Notes under the pieces: generated by a model
What the model was told of the DNA's origin: nothing
Seen by the model: the letters and a program-made list of their open reading frames with translations, nothing else
Databases searched by the model: none
Program-made: the position numbers and the translations under genes
Shown here: positions 1-8,335 of the stretch, in pieces
Layout of the letters: the number at the start of each line of letters is the position of its first letter
How positions within the stretch are numbered: position 1 is the stretch's first letter
Origin: Edaphobacillus lindanitolerans
GTDB taxonomy: Bacteria > Bacillota > Bacilli > Bacillales_A > Planococcaceae
Direction: 5' to 3'
DNA: 64,000 nucleotides
Assembly: GCF_900156305.1 (NCBI RefSeq)
Contig: NZ_FTPL01000001.1
Span: forward strand, 1-64,000

Positions 1-15
1 AAACTCTCCATAAGA
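1..15 (-). rRNA. rrs: 16S rRNA gene, 5' tip only (continues beyond window)
   Basis: Read on the minus strand, the last bases end in ATGGAGAGTTT, which is the start of Bacillales 16S rRNA just before the universal 27F site. Only about 15 bases lie inside the window. The strong rRNA-type promoter and leader directly upstream support the call; by themselves so few bases would prove little. Confidence 0.8.
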
Positions 16-16
16 G

Positions 17-36
17 AGTATGAGTAAGCTCATACT
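17..36 (-). other. Perfect hairpin in the rRNA leader
   Basis: An 8-bp perfect inverted repeat (AGTATGAG / CTCATACT) with a 4-base loop lies immediately upstream of the 16S 5' end. Such stems flank 16S rRNA and take part in precursor processing (RNase III in Bacillus); that role here is inferred from position. Further upstream in the leader, at about 125-147, is the TTGAAAACTGAAC motif common in Bacillales rRNA leaders and spacers. Confidence 0.6.
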
Positions 37-181
37 TTGTTGCTGGCATATCTGCTTGATATGTCCGAATCAGTTGTTCCGTTCGCCCGACGGGGCCGGG
101 TTCCGGGAACAGTTTTATCAGCGTTTTGCTGTTCAGTTTTCAAGGTTCAGTTTGTTGCCGCTCGTTTTTGGCGACTTTATT

Positions 182-210
182 AGTATAGCACCGCCAGCTG
201 TCCGAGTCAA
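182..210 (-). promoter_or_regulatory. rRNA operon sigma-A promoter
   Basis: On the minus strand, TTGACT (205-210) and TATACT (182-187) are separated by exactly 17 bases. A-tracts upstream (211-236) look like an UP element. The transcription start would be near 175, giving a leader of about 160 nt before 16S. No gene is seen between here and the nuclease gene ending at 386. Confidence 0.85.
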
Positions 211-385
211 CAACTTTTTTCATTCTTTTTTCTCGCGGCTGTGATCGGTTAAAATCACAACGTTGACTAATATACCATCGGGCAAACTTCCGTGCAAGCT
301 CTTCTTGCATAGTCGGAATCTTACATTTACATACCGGTGTTGCCGTCGTGGCTGTTATCCAAAGTTTCAAGTTGCACTCTTCTGT

Positions 386-937
386 TCAGCCCGCTTTTTC
401 CTCCATCAAGATATGGATGAGCTGCACCCGGTCGACGAGCCGGACCCCGTTGCTATTGGCAAGTTCGGTCGCTGCCTTGGTGAATTGGCTGTTCGTTACG
501 ACCCACGCGGCATCCGCCTTATAATGCTGGCGGGCTGCAACGACCTCCTGGACGGCCCTGATGCCCACATTGTGTTTATATCTCTTCGCCTGGACCACGA
601 TGCGCTGGCCGCCGCGCTCCAGAATCAAGTCCGCCCCAAAATCATTCCGGTACGGCGTCTGCCTGACCCTGTATCCGCGTGCCTGATACCGCAGTCGAAG
701 AAAGTCTTCAAATTGACTGCCGGTCATCTGGTCCACCTGCAAAATTCCCGAAGCGCTGAGCTTCCGTGCTTTCAGCAAAGATATCGCGAAGAGGGCCAGC
801 AGGATCAGCGTCAAGCCTCCGACGAAAACGACTGCTGCCGTTGCCGGCGATGATGTGTTCAAATAAGTGTATCCGCCGGCAGCGAACAGCAATGCCGTCA
901 GCGCGCCGGGCACCTGATCTTTCTTCTTCCTGGCCAT
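386..937 (-). CDS. Membrane-anchored Mrr-type restriction endonuclease
   Basis: A 183-residue protein with two hydrophobic segments (about residues 9-26 and 32-57) followed by an Mrr_cat/PD-(D/E)xK nuclease fold. The likely catalytic set is visible: E77, D103 in a GADLIL strand, and QAK at 116-118. Family members cut DNA, sometimes in a modification-dependent way; this compact two-helix form is a common Firmicutes variant whose role is not settled. It lies downstream of the large helicase-nuclease gene on the same strand but has its own upstream region with a Fur-like box, and a terminator separates the two genes. No methyltransferase gene is near, so it is not a classical type II system. Confidence 0.8.
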   Translation of the reverse strand: MARKKKDQVPGALTALLFAAGGYTYLNTSSPATAAVVFVGGLTLILLALFAISLLKARKLSASGILQVDQMTGSQFEDFLRLRYQARGYRVRQTPYRNDFGADLILERGGQRIVVQAKRYKHNVGIRAVQEVVAARQHYKADAAWVVTNSQFTKAATELANSNGVRLVDRVQLIHILMEEKAG

Positions 938-1009
938 CCAATCTCTCTTTTCTGATTAAGATCTGATCCCATTCGTATCTGTTTCGGGGATTTGGCAATT
1001 TAACAGATA

Positions 1010-1024
1010 TAACAATTATTATCA
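1010..1024 (-). promoter_or_regulatory. Fur/PerR-family box-like site
   Basis: The minus strand reads TGATAATAATTGTTA, matching the 7-1-7 Fur consensus TGATAATnATTATCA at 12 of 14 positions. The overlapping TTATAATGATAATAA matches the PerR consensus equally well. It lies about 75 bases upstream of the Mrr nuclease start. No clear -35 element accompanies it. The AT-rich stretch could match by chance. Confidence 0.35.
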
Positions 1025-1076
1025 TTATAACCGGTCCTGGCTTCTCCGGACAGCCGCAATGATCGTTAAACGAAAA

Positions 1077-1106
1077 CCAGCCGGCGGAATGCATTCCCGC
1101 CGGCCG
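1077..1106 (-). terminator. Terminator of the helicase-nuclease gene
   Basis: An inverted repeat with CCGGCGG / CCGCCGG arms flanks an AATGCATT core 20 bases past the stop codon. The minus strand continues with a short T-rich stretch (TGGTTTTCG). Confidence 0.65.
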
Positions 1107-1124
1107 GTTCGTCCAAACTCGATC

Positions 1125-4100
1125 TTATGATTTGTGTTCTATTCCCTTTTCCGAAAGTCGCCTTTGAATGGATTCCATCGTCGCTTCCCGGTTGAAGTAA
1201 AATTCGTTCCCGCGCAGTGACCGGAATTCCCAGCCGACCCGTTCAAGCGACTGCCGGCGCCGGAAACCCGAGAGAAAACGGTCCGCCCCCTGCCATTTGT
1301 CGCCTTCACATTCGATGGCCAGACGGTCTTTTTCCCCCTCGATGACAAAGTCGATCATGTAGCGGCCTACTTTCACCTTCGGCTTGACCCGGTATCCTTC
1401 ACTTTCGAGTGTATGATATACATCCAGTTCAAATCGGGTCTCACACAAGCTTTCCGGATCGGCGAGGCGCTCTGTTTCCACCTCCGTCTGCATGCAATAG
1501 CCCAGCAGCCGGTAACGCAGATCCTCTATGTTCAGATCTTCCAGGCCGACCGAGTGATACAGGCGCATCTGGTTTCTAGCCCGGCTCGCCGCAACATTGA
1601 TCCGTTGCTTGTCTGCCATGCCGGTGAGTGCCCAGAATCTGCGGTTCGGTGCCACGACCATTGACAGGAAGATGATATCCCGCTCGTCTCCCTGCAACGT
1701 GTACGGCGAACCACAGAGGATCCGCCGACGGACAAATTCACGATCTCCGATGGCATTTCGGATTTTTGTCTCCAGCATGCGGTGCTGTTTTTGTCCATGC
1801 AGTGAAATGACGCCGAATGTCTGTCCGTCATATTGCGCATCACTCACCATCCTGACAATATCCTGAACGATACGGTCGGCTTCGGGGATGTTCAGATCCT
1901 TCTGCAGTTCATCGTTTTCCCCGTCCTCCACTTCCACAGCCATCACCGGCCGGTGGAATCGCTCCTTCTCAAACGGCACCCGCATCGGTACCATTTCACC
2001 ATCGTAGCTTAGCCTGTTGGAGAACTGGATGATCTGTTCAACGGAACGGAAATGTTCACGGAGCATGAGCTTGCCGCCTTTGGGGAACGTGGCTTCCGCC
2101 AGCTCGTAGAGAGATGTGTTTCCATCGAGCAGGCTGAAATTCGGCACGCCTTTCAGGAAACGCCGGCCGAGTTCGCGGACATCGTCGAATTTCACGCCGA
2201 TCGCCTGGGGACTGATCTGTTCTTCATCTCCCACGACGATCGCTTTTTTTCCGCGCAGCAGGACATTCACCGAATAGATGTCGCATTGGCTGCTCTCATC
2301 GAAGATGATCACGTCGAACTTCTCATTGGTGGCCGGGAAATTCTCAAGCACCTGGTTGATCGGCATGATCCACACCGGTATGGCGCTCTGCGCGACCTTC
2401 ATGTTGTCACGGGCCGTCTTTAGATAATACCTGGCATGTTTCCCTGTCCCCTTGCCGTACCGCTTGATGCTCGACTTCCATGCGGAAAGGGCATTCTTCT
2501 CCCGTTCCGTGATATTTTCGAGCAGATTGGCCCATGTGGAATTCTTGACGATGAGATTGATGAGGTCCGCCTGTTCCTTTTGTTCTTCGGCGATCTGCCT
2601 GCGGATCGATTCCGTATCCATATCCGCCGATGTATCCACCCATGTCTTCAGCATCCGCCAGCCGAAGGCCTCCTCCCAGTCTTCCGGAAACGGCTCCTCA
2701 ACGCCGAGTCGCTCCTGAAGCCGGGCCGCTGTAAGTGGCAGCATGGCCGACAGCTTGGAGAGGAGCCCCTTCAACTCAAGTGCCTCCGCCTGTCGGGCAT
2801 GCAGTTCTTCCAGGCGGGAAAGCAGCTCCGCATAAACCTCCTCATCCAGTATCTCGATTGCCCCGATCATCTGCCCGACGACCGGGTGCGCGTCTTCCCG
2901 TGAATTGCCTTCGCGCAGTTGCATTGCGAGGGAACGGATCGTTTCCTTCCACTCTTCAAATGCCGGATATTTGCGCGCAATGCGGACTTCCCGGAGCAGG
3001 CTGTTCTCCAGACGCTCCGGATCATAGAACGCTTCTTCATCCGTCCTCCTGGTGTACGGTGACTGCCTGAGTGATTCGATCTCTGTCGTGAGTGCAACGA
3101 TTTTCTTGAAAACCGAAAGATTCTTTTCCATTTCATACGGGAAACGCCGGGCATCCGCGCTCATCTCCGACATCCCGGATTCCCGAGATGGCGCATTATA
3201 GATCCGGAGAAGCGTGTATCTGAGGTCCTGGTAGTCCACGAACTTCCGGAACACGTCGATGTCCCGTTGCGTGCGGATGGGATGTCCGTCCAGCCAGTCG
3301 TGCTGCCAGAGATATTTTGCTTTTCTTCCTTTGCCCATGAAAAACAACAGGCCCGGTTCCTTTCCGTCCTCCAGCTCATCCGCCAGAATGTCCAGATGGT
3401 CCCTCACTTCACTCACCGGGAACGGCGGAGGTGCAAGCCGGTGGCTGGCGAGCTCCGCATACAGCGAGGCGAGCGTGTCGTTCATCTCATCCATTTTCGC
3501 AAGCCAGTCGACCCAGCGCCGGGCCCGCTGGCCGCCCGCGGCGAGATCGCCGATCAGGACGGCGTGCTGTTCCAGATCGATCTCCCTCAGGCTCTCCACA
3601 GCCTGGCGGACCGTCTCCTCAAAATTCCGGAGAGATTCGGTGTCATCCGGCCATCCGTGCCGTTCAATGAGCATCCTGGCTTCCTCCTGGCCTTTTTCCA
3701 ATACCGTTCGGTCATTGACGAGCCACTTCAACCGCTGAAGGGAAATGAGATCTTGCTGCGGATCAGGCAGCCACTGGTCCGCCAAGCCAAACCAGTCGGG
3801 GCCGATTTTGTTTTTCAAATTCCATAACTTGCGAAAATCCGTTTCTTCGAGCGGAAATTCTTCTTCCAGTGCAACCGGGTCGGGGATCCAGCCGGCATTT
3901 GCCGGAGATTCGGCGAGCCGTTTGGCTGTTTCGGGCTTTGTCAGGCGCTCGTCACGGTAATGGATCGCCGTCCCTTCCGCTTCCGCATACCCGCACAGCC
4001 TACGGAGCAATTCTTCTTCCCGTTCACGGCTGGCGATCAGTTCTTCCCTGTCCCGTCCGGCATGGCGCCTGAGCTGATCCGGGTCTAGTTCTCCGAGCTT

Positions 4101-5447
4101 CTCGCTGATCAGCCTGGTGGACGACTCGATGTCCTGCAGGGACTCCCGGCCGCCGCCAAGCACTGGAACACACAAGTCCCGGATGCCTTCCGGGATTTTG
4201 TTTTTCAGCACTTTTAGCGGGCTCTCCTTCTGACTCGTAATGAGCACTCTTTTTCCTTCCGACAGGAAATGGGAGACAAGATTTGCGATCGTATGCGTCT
4301 TTCCCGTCCCCGGTGGTCCCTGGATCGTCACGCCAAAGTGCCTTCGGATCCGTTTGACGATGTCTTTTTGCTGGTCGTTGGAAGGCAGCGGGAAATAAAG
4401 GATGTCATCCTCTTCGTCCGCTGTGCGCTCAATTTCCTGCTGGACAGGAGGATCCACTCCAAGGACCGACAGGACGGAAGGGGACAGGTTGACCGTGCCG
4501 TCTTCTATTCCGTTGATGATCTGGGCCAGGTCATCGCGGATGACCCTGGACTGCTTGGAACGGAGCATGAACAGCCCCTTCGGGTAGACGACCGGGAAGC
4601 CGGCCGGCTTTGCCATCTCGTCCGCCTCGGAATACCGGCCTCCTGCGTCCGCCAAATGTACGAATTCCTTCAGGAACTGAACGATCTCGGTTGGATCGTC
4701 GGGGGCAATTTCCGGAAGTCTCTCAATCAGCGACTGCACCTGGCCGGACTGCGGAAACGGAACGCCAAGGAAAGGTTCCTGCTCGAACTCAAACATGTCC
4801 TCAACCGGCTTGGCATGGATGATGCCGTTCTCTGCATCCAGTGACAGCTCCAGCTTCATCGAAAGGACCGGCGTACGGATCGTGCCAACCGACGGATCCG
4901 GATGATGCCAGACGATCAGCCCTTGCCCCAGCACAAACTCAAGGCTCTCCCCTTCGTTTTCAAACCGCGTCAGCAGATTGAAGAACGTTTCATACAACTG
5001 CATCGCGGTTTCTTTGGCCTGAAGATTAACGGACCATTCCGCCCACTCCTGCTGCCAGCGTTCGTATGCCTTCACCCGGTCGGCATTCTGGACAAACGAA
5101 TGTGACCGGCTAATTCCTTCATTGTTTTTTTCGACCTTTTGTTCCAGCGGCTTCGGGAATGATGACAACCCAACCGCCCCGATCCCTAGCCAGCCATCCA
5201 AAATGCGGGGCGCTGCAGGAGCCATCCGCTCTTCAGCCGAAATCCTCGGACGCCGGATTTCCAGCACTGCTCCCTTTTCAGAAACTCCATCCAGTACCCG
5301 GCAATCAAAGCCGGCCATGATGTCATCCACAAACCAAACTGCATCATGCTCCCGGTAATCCCGCTTGATCTTTCCTGTCAGCATATTCAATGAACGGAGG
5401 TACTCGAAAAAGTTAATCGCTTTCTCCTGACCCGCGAGTTGAACCAT
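1125..5447 (-). CDS. Upf1-like SF1 helicase with C-terminal Vsr/MTES_1575-type nuclease
   Basis: A 1440-residue COG1112-like protein. The N-terminal 370 residues are a family-specific region. The SF1 helicase core begins with Walker A GPPGTGKT (about 376-383). A long helical, charged insertion fills about 450-1000. The core resumes with Walker B DESS (about 1047), motif III GDEEQ, motif V LQGDERD and motif VI VAASRAR. The last 100 residues (about 1337-1440) are a PD-(D/E)xK nuclease with DFVIEGEKD and AIECEGD, as in the MTES_1575/DUF559/Vsr group. Helicase-nuclease fusions of this kind are frequent in defence islands; an antiviral role here is inference. It has its own promoter and terminator. 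Confidence 0.85.
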   Translation of the reverse strand: MVQLAGQEKAINFFEYLRSLNMLTGKIKRDYREHDAVWFVDDIMAGFDCRVLDGVSEKGAVLEIRRPRISAEERMAPAAPRILDGWLGIGAVGLSSFPKPLEQKVEKNNEGISRSHSFVQNADRVKAYERWQQEWAEWSVNLQAKETAMQLYETFFNLLTRFENEGESLEFVLGQGLIVWHHPDPSVGTIRTPVLSMKLELSLDAENGIIHAKPVEDMFEFEQEPFLGVPFPQSGQVQSLIERLPEIAPDDPTEIVQFLKEFVHLADAGGRYSEADEMAKPAGFPVVYPKGLFMLRSKQSRVIRDDLAQIINGIEDGTVNLSPSVLSVLGVDPPVQQEIERTADEEDDILYFPLPSNDQQKDIVKRIRRHFGVTIQGPPGTGKTHTIANLVSHFLSEGKRVLITSQKESPLKVLKNKIPEGIRDLCVPVLGGGRESLQDIESSTRLISEKLGELDPDQLRRHAGRDREELIASREREEELLRRLCGYAEAEGTAIHYRDERLTKPETAKRLAESPANAGWIPDPVALEEEFPLEETDFRKLWNLKNKIGPDWFGLADQWLPDPQQDLISLQRLKWLVNDRTVLEKGQEEARMLIERHGWPDDTESLRNFEETVRQAVESLREIDLEQHAVLIGDLAAGGQRARRWVDWLAKMDEMNDTLASLYAELASHRLAPPPFPVSEVRDHLDILADELEDGKEPGLLFFMGKGRKAKYLWQHDWLDGHPIRTQRDIDVFRKFVDYQDLRYTLLRIYNAPSRESGMSEMSADARRFPYEMEKNLSVFKKIVALTTEIESLRQSPYTRRTDEEAFYDPERLENSLLREVRIARKYPAFEEWKETIRSLAMQLREGNSREDAHPVVGQMIGAIEILDEEVYAELLSRLEELHARQAEALELKGLLSKLSAMLPLTAARLQERLGVEEPFPEDWEEAFGWRMLKTWVDTSADMDTESIRRQIAEEQKEQADLINLIVKNSTWANLLENITEREKNALSAWKSSIKRYGKGTGKHARYYLKTARDNMKVAQSAIPVWIMPINQVLENFPATNEKFDVIIFDESSQCDIYSVNVLLRGKKAIVVGDEEQISPQAIGVKFDDVRELGRRFLKGVPNFSLLDGNTSLYELAEATFPKGGKLMLREHFRSVEQIIQFSNRLSYDGEMVPMRVPFEKERFHRPVMAVEVEDGENDELQKDLNIPEADRIVQDIVRMVSDAQYDGQTFGVISLHGQKQHRMLETKIRNAIGDREFVRRRILCGSPYTLQGDERDIIFLSMVVAPNRRFWALTGMADKQRINVAASRARNQMRLYHSVGLEDLNIEDLRYRLLGYCMQTEVETERLADPESLCETRFELDVYHTLESEGYRVKPKVKVGRYMIDFVIEGEKDRLAIECEGDKWQGADRFLSGFRRRQSLERVGWEFRSLRGNEFYFNREATMESIQRRLSEKGIEHKS

Positions 5448-5509
5448 CTATATCGGCCGCCTTTCGCCCTGTTGAAGAGGCTTGGTAAGTGAGGAAGTAA
5501 TCTGTCTAT

Positions 5510-5539
5510 ACTATAAGAGGAAACGGAAGCGCTCGACAA
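5510..5539 (-). promoter_or_regulatory. Sigma-A promoter of the helicase-nuclease gene
   Basis: On the minus strand TTGTCG (5534-5539) and TATAGT (5510-5515) are separated by 18 bases, 60 bases upstream of the start codon. Between 5540 and 5758 I see no gene or recognisable element. Confidence 0.6.
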
Positions 5540-5758
5540 GACCGGCACCCCAAAAGGCCAAAGTCCAAGAGAAGCTGTATCTTGATGTTTCCATTGAATT
5601 TAAAAGCCATCCCTCAAAACATAAATTGATCGCTATAATTGAATTGTTCACACACCTATCGATGGGTCTTCATGCTCCATGCCTGAAAAGGGCGTATGTC
5701 TCCAATCGATCCTATACCCACTTGGACAAATGCACCTGTCACAGTGCGTATACTGACA

Positions 5759-5893
5759 ATGAATAGATCCATTACAGGAGTGATCATCATACCGGGATGT
5801 GCAGTTCTGCTTTGCAGGCTGCTGTTGGGGATTGTGTTCTTTGGGGCGGGGATCAACGGATATCTCGTCATTTTCGGAATTGAGCCGTTCATC
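5759..5893 (+). pseudogene. Remnant of a DoxX-family membrane protein gene (N-terminal part)
   Basis: The plus-strand frame from ATG 5759 encodes a hydrophobic stretch ending in GINGYLVIFGIEPF. This resembles the first transmembrane helix and following loop of Bacillales DoxX-like proteins (R-LLG-VFF-AG-NGY-FG-EPF). The similarity stops abruptly at about 5893, where the sequence runs into the terminator of the gene on the other strand. Nothing of the remaining three helices is seen. The resemblance is from memory and would need a database search. Confidence 0.45.
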
Positions 5894-5911
5894 ACAGACC
5901 TTAAAAGAGAA

Positions 5912-5940
5912 AGGCGCCTCCGTGCAATGCGGAGGCGCCT
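5912..5940 (-). terminator. Terminator for the 82-residue protein gene
   Basis: An 11-bp perfect GC-rich stem (AGGCGCCTCCG and its complement) with a 7-base loop, followed on the minus strand by TTTCTCTTTTA. It lies 23 bases past the stop at 5964. Confidence 0.75.
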
Positions 5941-5963
5941 GATCTCATTTTCCCGGATTCCGG

Positions 5964-6212
5964 TCATTCTTCTACGCCGGAGGTCATCTCTTCGTCCATG
6001 ATCATCGCCGTGATTTTGACGACACTGCTGCCATTGATGAATACTTCATTGCCGGTCATCGGTTCGTTGAAGCTCACCCATTTCTCTCCCTGGAAAAGTC
6101 CGGTGATCAACTTTTCCTTCAGCGCTTCCACACCGGATTCACCGATGGGGAACGTATAGACCAGGCTGCTGCCGTCTGTAAAGGAATAACTGACCCGGTA
6201 TTTCTGGTTCAT
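5964..6212 (-). CDS. Small protein of unknown function (82 aa)
   Basis: A short acidic protein without signal peptide or membrane segment, predicted to be cytoplasmic. It begins MNQKYRVSYSFTDGSS and has alternating hydrophobic residues suggesting a small beta-rich fold. It ends in an acidic tail (DEEMTSGVEE). I do not recognise a family. Its strong terminator and its position in a compact minus-strand series support a real gene. The spacing of about 100 bases from the lipoprotein gene suggests independent transcription or a loose operon. Confidence 0.6.
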   Translation of the reverse strand: MNQKYRVSYSFTDGSSLVYTFPIGESGVEALKEKLITGLFQGEKWVSFNEPMTGNEVFINGSSVVKITAMIMDEEMTSGVEE

Positions 6213-6262
6213 TCATCCGACCTCCGCTTCAAATGTAAAGAATGGATTCTTCCGGTTTTCGC

Positions 6263-6306
6263 CGCTCCGCCGTTCTTCCGATGAATATATTCCGACCGGC
6301 GGAGCG
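6263..6306 (-). terminator. GC-rich hairpin after the lipoprotein gene
   Basis: A 10-bp inverted repeat (CGCTCCGCCG / CGGCGGAGCG) with a 24-base loop lies 8 bases past the lipoprotein stop. There is no T-run, so termination is uncertain. Confidence 0.35.
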
Positions 6307-6313
6307 ATCCGGA

Positions 6314-6880
6314 TCACTGACCCAGTTCATACTTCACGTTTTCCAGCTTGACGATCTTGTTTTCCTCGGTCATATTTTTAAGGATTTCAGAACCTTCGGA
6401 TGTCACGTCGATTGTGAAGGGAATGGCATGGGCTGGCTGGATGCTGCCGGTTTCCCCTTCGGTAAGCTCAACATGTTCCTTGTCCAGCACAAGCTTTTGC
6501 TCACCGTTCTCTTCAATGCCGAGTGTGTAGTCAAATTCTATATTCCGGATCGGCTGATCAAGCCGGTTGATGCCGAAAAACAGCAACGAATTGCCGCCGG
6601 ACTGTGTCGGCACGAGATTGAGGGCATGGACACTGAAATCTTCAGGCACTCCGAGGCCGGGATTGGCTTCCAGAAGGCTTGAAAGCTGTTGGTACATTTC
6701 GTTTTCCTCGGTCAGTCCATTCTCCTCATCCGCTTTCAGCACCTGGATCTGCAGTGCGGGCTCGTTTTCGTTTTGCGGCACTTTGGCTCCTTTTTCTGTT
6801 TGAACCTCTTTCCCGTTCCCGGTGCTGCATCCCGCAATCAGGGAAAGCGAAAGGGTCAAAGCCATCAGTCGTCTCTTCAT
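6314..6880 (-). CDS. Lipoprotein with SLAP-like domain
   Basis: Translation is placed at ATG 6880 because GGGAGGT lies 6 bases upstream; the open frame itself extends 13 codons further. The 188-residue product starts MKRRLMALTLSLSLIAGCST: a charged N-terminus, a hydrophobic core and a LIAGC lipobox, so it should be lipid-anchored on the outer face of the membrane. The rest is a low-complexity acidic linker followed by a beta-rich domain. That domain has the pattern of SLAP domains (paired strands, an INRLDQPI-like segment and an IQPAHAIPF motif). No enzymatic motif is visible. SLAP membership is tentative. Confidence 0.7.
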   Translation of the reverse strand: MKRRLMALTLSLSLIAGCSTGNGKEVQTEKGAKVPQNENEPALQIQVLKADEENGLTEENEMYQQLSSLLEANPGLGVPEDFSVHALNLVPTQSGGNSLLFFGINRLDQPIRNIEFDYTLGIEENGEQKLVLDKEHVELTEGETGSIQPAHAIPFTIDVTSEGSEILKNMTEENKIVKLENVKYELGQ

Positions 6881-6988
6881 GTTGTACCTCCCGGAGGCAG
6901 TTTCGCATACACGATCCACTCTATCTTTTCACGTTTGTCCAGTCTGGCCACCATCGTAATCATTCGGGTTCCCCTCTACTGGATCACC

Positions 6989-7360
6989 TTACAATGAAGC
7001 CCCGTCAAGTCCCGTCTCTTTGATGTATTCCTTTTTGTAAGTCGGATAAACAACTCTCCAGAGTGACCCGGCGATCGTCAAGACGGCCATCGAGAAGACC
7101 GGCAACAACAGAAGGTACAAGTAGTATGGGCTGCTCGTGAAACTCAGATAAAGCCCGCCGAAGACGCCGACCAGGGCAAAAAGCACGGTCACGTAGCAAA
7201 TAGCCACATAAGTGACGAAAAAAACCGCACTGAAGCAGAAGAGCCCGAACATTTTCGTGCCCTCTTTTTTGCCTCCGCCTTGGCGAATGGCTTTCCAGTT
7301 ATGTTTTGTTTCCGAGGCACTGTCCTTGATGATCTCCCGTTGTTTTTTGAATGCATTCAA
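6989..7360 (-). CDS. Small membrane protein of unknown function
   Basis: A 123-residue protein starting at TTG (7360) ten bases after GGAGG. It has a basic, hydrophilic N-terminus of about 35 residues, then two long hydrophobic regions (about 38-72 and 78-103). These would give two or three membrane helices. A basic tail (YPTYKKEYIKETG) is probably cytoplasmic. It resembles uncharacterised Planococcaceae membrane proteins in style only; no family is recognised. It stands between the lipoprotein and lipase genes on the same strand. Confidence 0.6.
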   Translation of the reverse strand: MNAFKKQREIIKDSASETKHNWKAIRQGGGKKEGTKMFGLFCFSAVFFVTYVAICYVTVLFALVGVFGGLYLSFTSSPYYLYLLLLPVFSMAVLTIAGSLWRVVYPTYKKEYIKETGLDGASL

Positions 7361-7454
7361 CGGCCGGGCGCCTCCTTCATTTCAAAATTGATCGTATGTA
7401 TAGATACCGGTCGAACCGGGCTTTTGTCAGTGTACCATATCCGGGAAAACTACA

Positions 7455-7483
7455 GAGGGAAAGCCGGAATGCGGCTTTCCCTC
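7455..7483 (-). terminator. Terminator of the lipase gene
   Basis: A 12-bp stem (GAGGGAAAGCCG / CGGCTTTCCCTC) lies just after the lipase stop codon, followed on the minus strand by TGTAGTTTTCC. Confidence 0.7.
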
Positions 7484-7488
7484 CTTCG

Positions 7489-8238
7489 TTAAACAGCTGA
7501 GAACCGTTTGAAAAACGCCAGTGTCTCCTCGATGATCTTGCCCTGGTCGTTGTCCAGCGTGGCAACGTGATAGCTGTCGTGCATCCGGCTCAATTCTTTG
7601 ATTTCCGATGAAATGCCGGCTTCGATCATGTCCGCATTATCTGGCGGAACGACATGATCCTCGTCGGATACAAAAATGAGTGCCGGGCAGGCGACACTGT
7701 CCAGATCCGCTTTGACTTCTTCCATCAGGGCAAGAATTTCCTTCACCGACTTGACCGGCGTCTGATCGTAGGCGAGCTCGGTGACGTCTGTTTTTTTGAT
7801 GTCCGAGCCGATCGCTTCGAGAAAACGGACATCCTGCAGTTCATGGACCTGCTTCATCGATGGAATGTCGACGGCGGCATTGATCAGGGCGATGGCCCGG
7901 ATATCCGGATGCTTTTGGGCCATGTAGAGCGTCAGCGTGCCGCCCATCGAAAGGCCGGTCATGAAGATGGTATCGCAGCGCTCCCTGAGCCATTCGTAGC
8001 CGTCCTCCACCGATCGGATCCAGTCGTGACGGCTGGACCGCTCCATGTCTTCCGGATGGGTGCCGTGGCCGGTCAGCCGAGGCCCGTACACCGTGTAGCC
8101 GGCTGCGCCATAAGCGTCGCCGAGCGGCCGCATGCTCTGCGTCGTGCCGGTGAATCCGTGCGAGATGAGGATACCGGTGCGGCCGCCTTCAATGCTGAAC
8201 GGTTCTGCGCCTTCAAGGATCGGGTAATGCTCTTCCAT
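7489..8238 (-). CDS. Monoacylglycerol lipase (alpha/beta hydrolase)
   Basis: Start ATG 8238 follows GGAGG by 8 bases; the longer frame starts inside the ribosome binding site. The 249-residue protein closely resembles the thermostable Bacillus sp. H257 monoacylglycerol lipase, which hydrolyses monoglycerides to glycerol and a fatty acid. Visible are the oxyanion loop HGFTGT, the nucleophile elbow GLSMGG, the acid SDEDHVVPP and the catalytic His in SYHVATLD. The MERSSRHDW region matches the lid and cap of that family. There is no signal peptide, so it is probably intracellular. It is a single gene with its own terminator. Short-chain carboxylesterase activity (Est30-like) is the alternative. 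Confidence 0.88.
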   Translation of the reverse strand: MEEHYPILEGAEPFSIEGGRTGILISHGFTGTTQSMRPLGDAYGAAGYTVYGPRLTGHGTHPEDMERSSRHDWIRSVEDGYEWLRERCDTIFMTGLSMGGTLTLYMAQKHPDIRAIALINAAVDIPSMKQVHELQDVRFLEAIGSDIKKTDVTELAYDQTPVKSVKEILALMEEVKADLDSVACPALIFVSDEDHVVPPDNADMIEAGISSEIKELSRMHDSYHVATLDNDQGKIIEETLAFFKRFSAV

Positions 8239-8335
8239 TGTTTTGCCTCCTCCAAAATGCATGTCTTTTTTTACATTTCGGGAAAGATGGCCGGGTTTCC
8301 TTCATTTTGAACAAGGAGAACGACCCGGTTCGTCA

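Noticed and set aside
263-853. 196-residue plus-strand open frame
   Set aside because: It is antisense to the Mrr-type nuclease gene, whose protein has clear catalytic motifs; the antisense product is Cys/Arg-rich and has no family.
5656-5967. 103-residue minus-strand Arg-rich frame
   Set aside because: It is antisense to the DoxX remnant and spans the terminator hairpin at 5912-5940.
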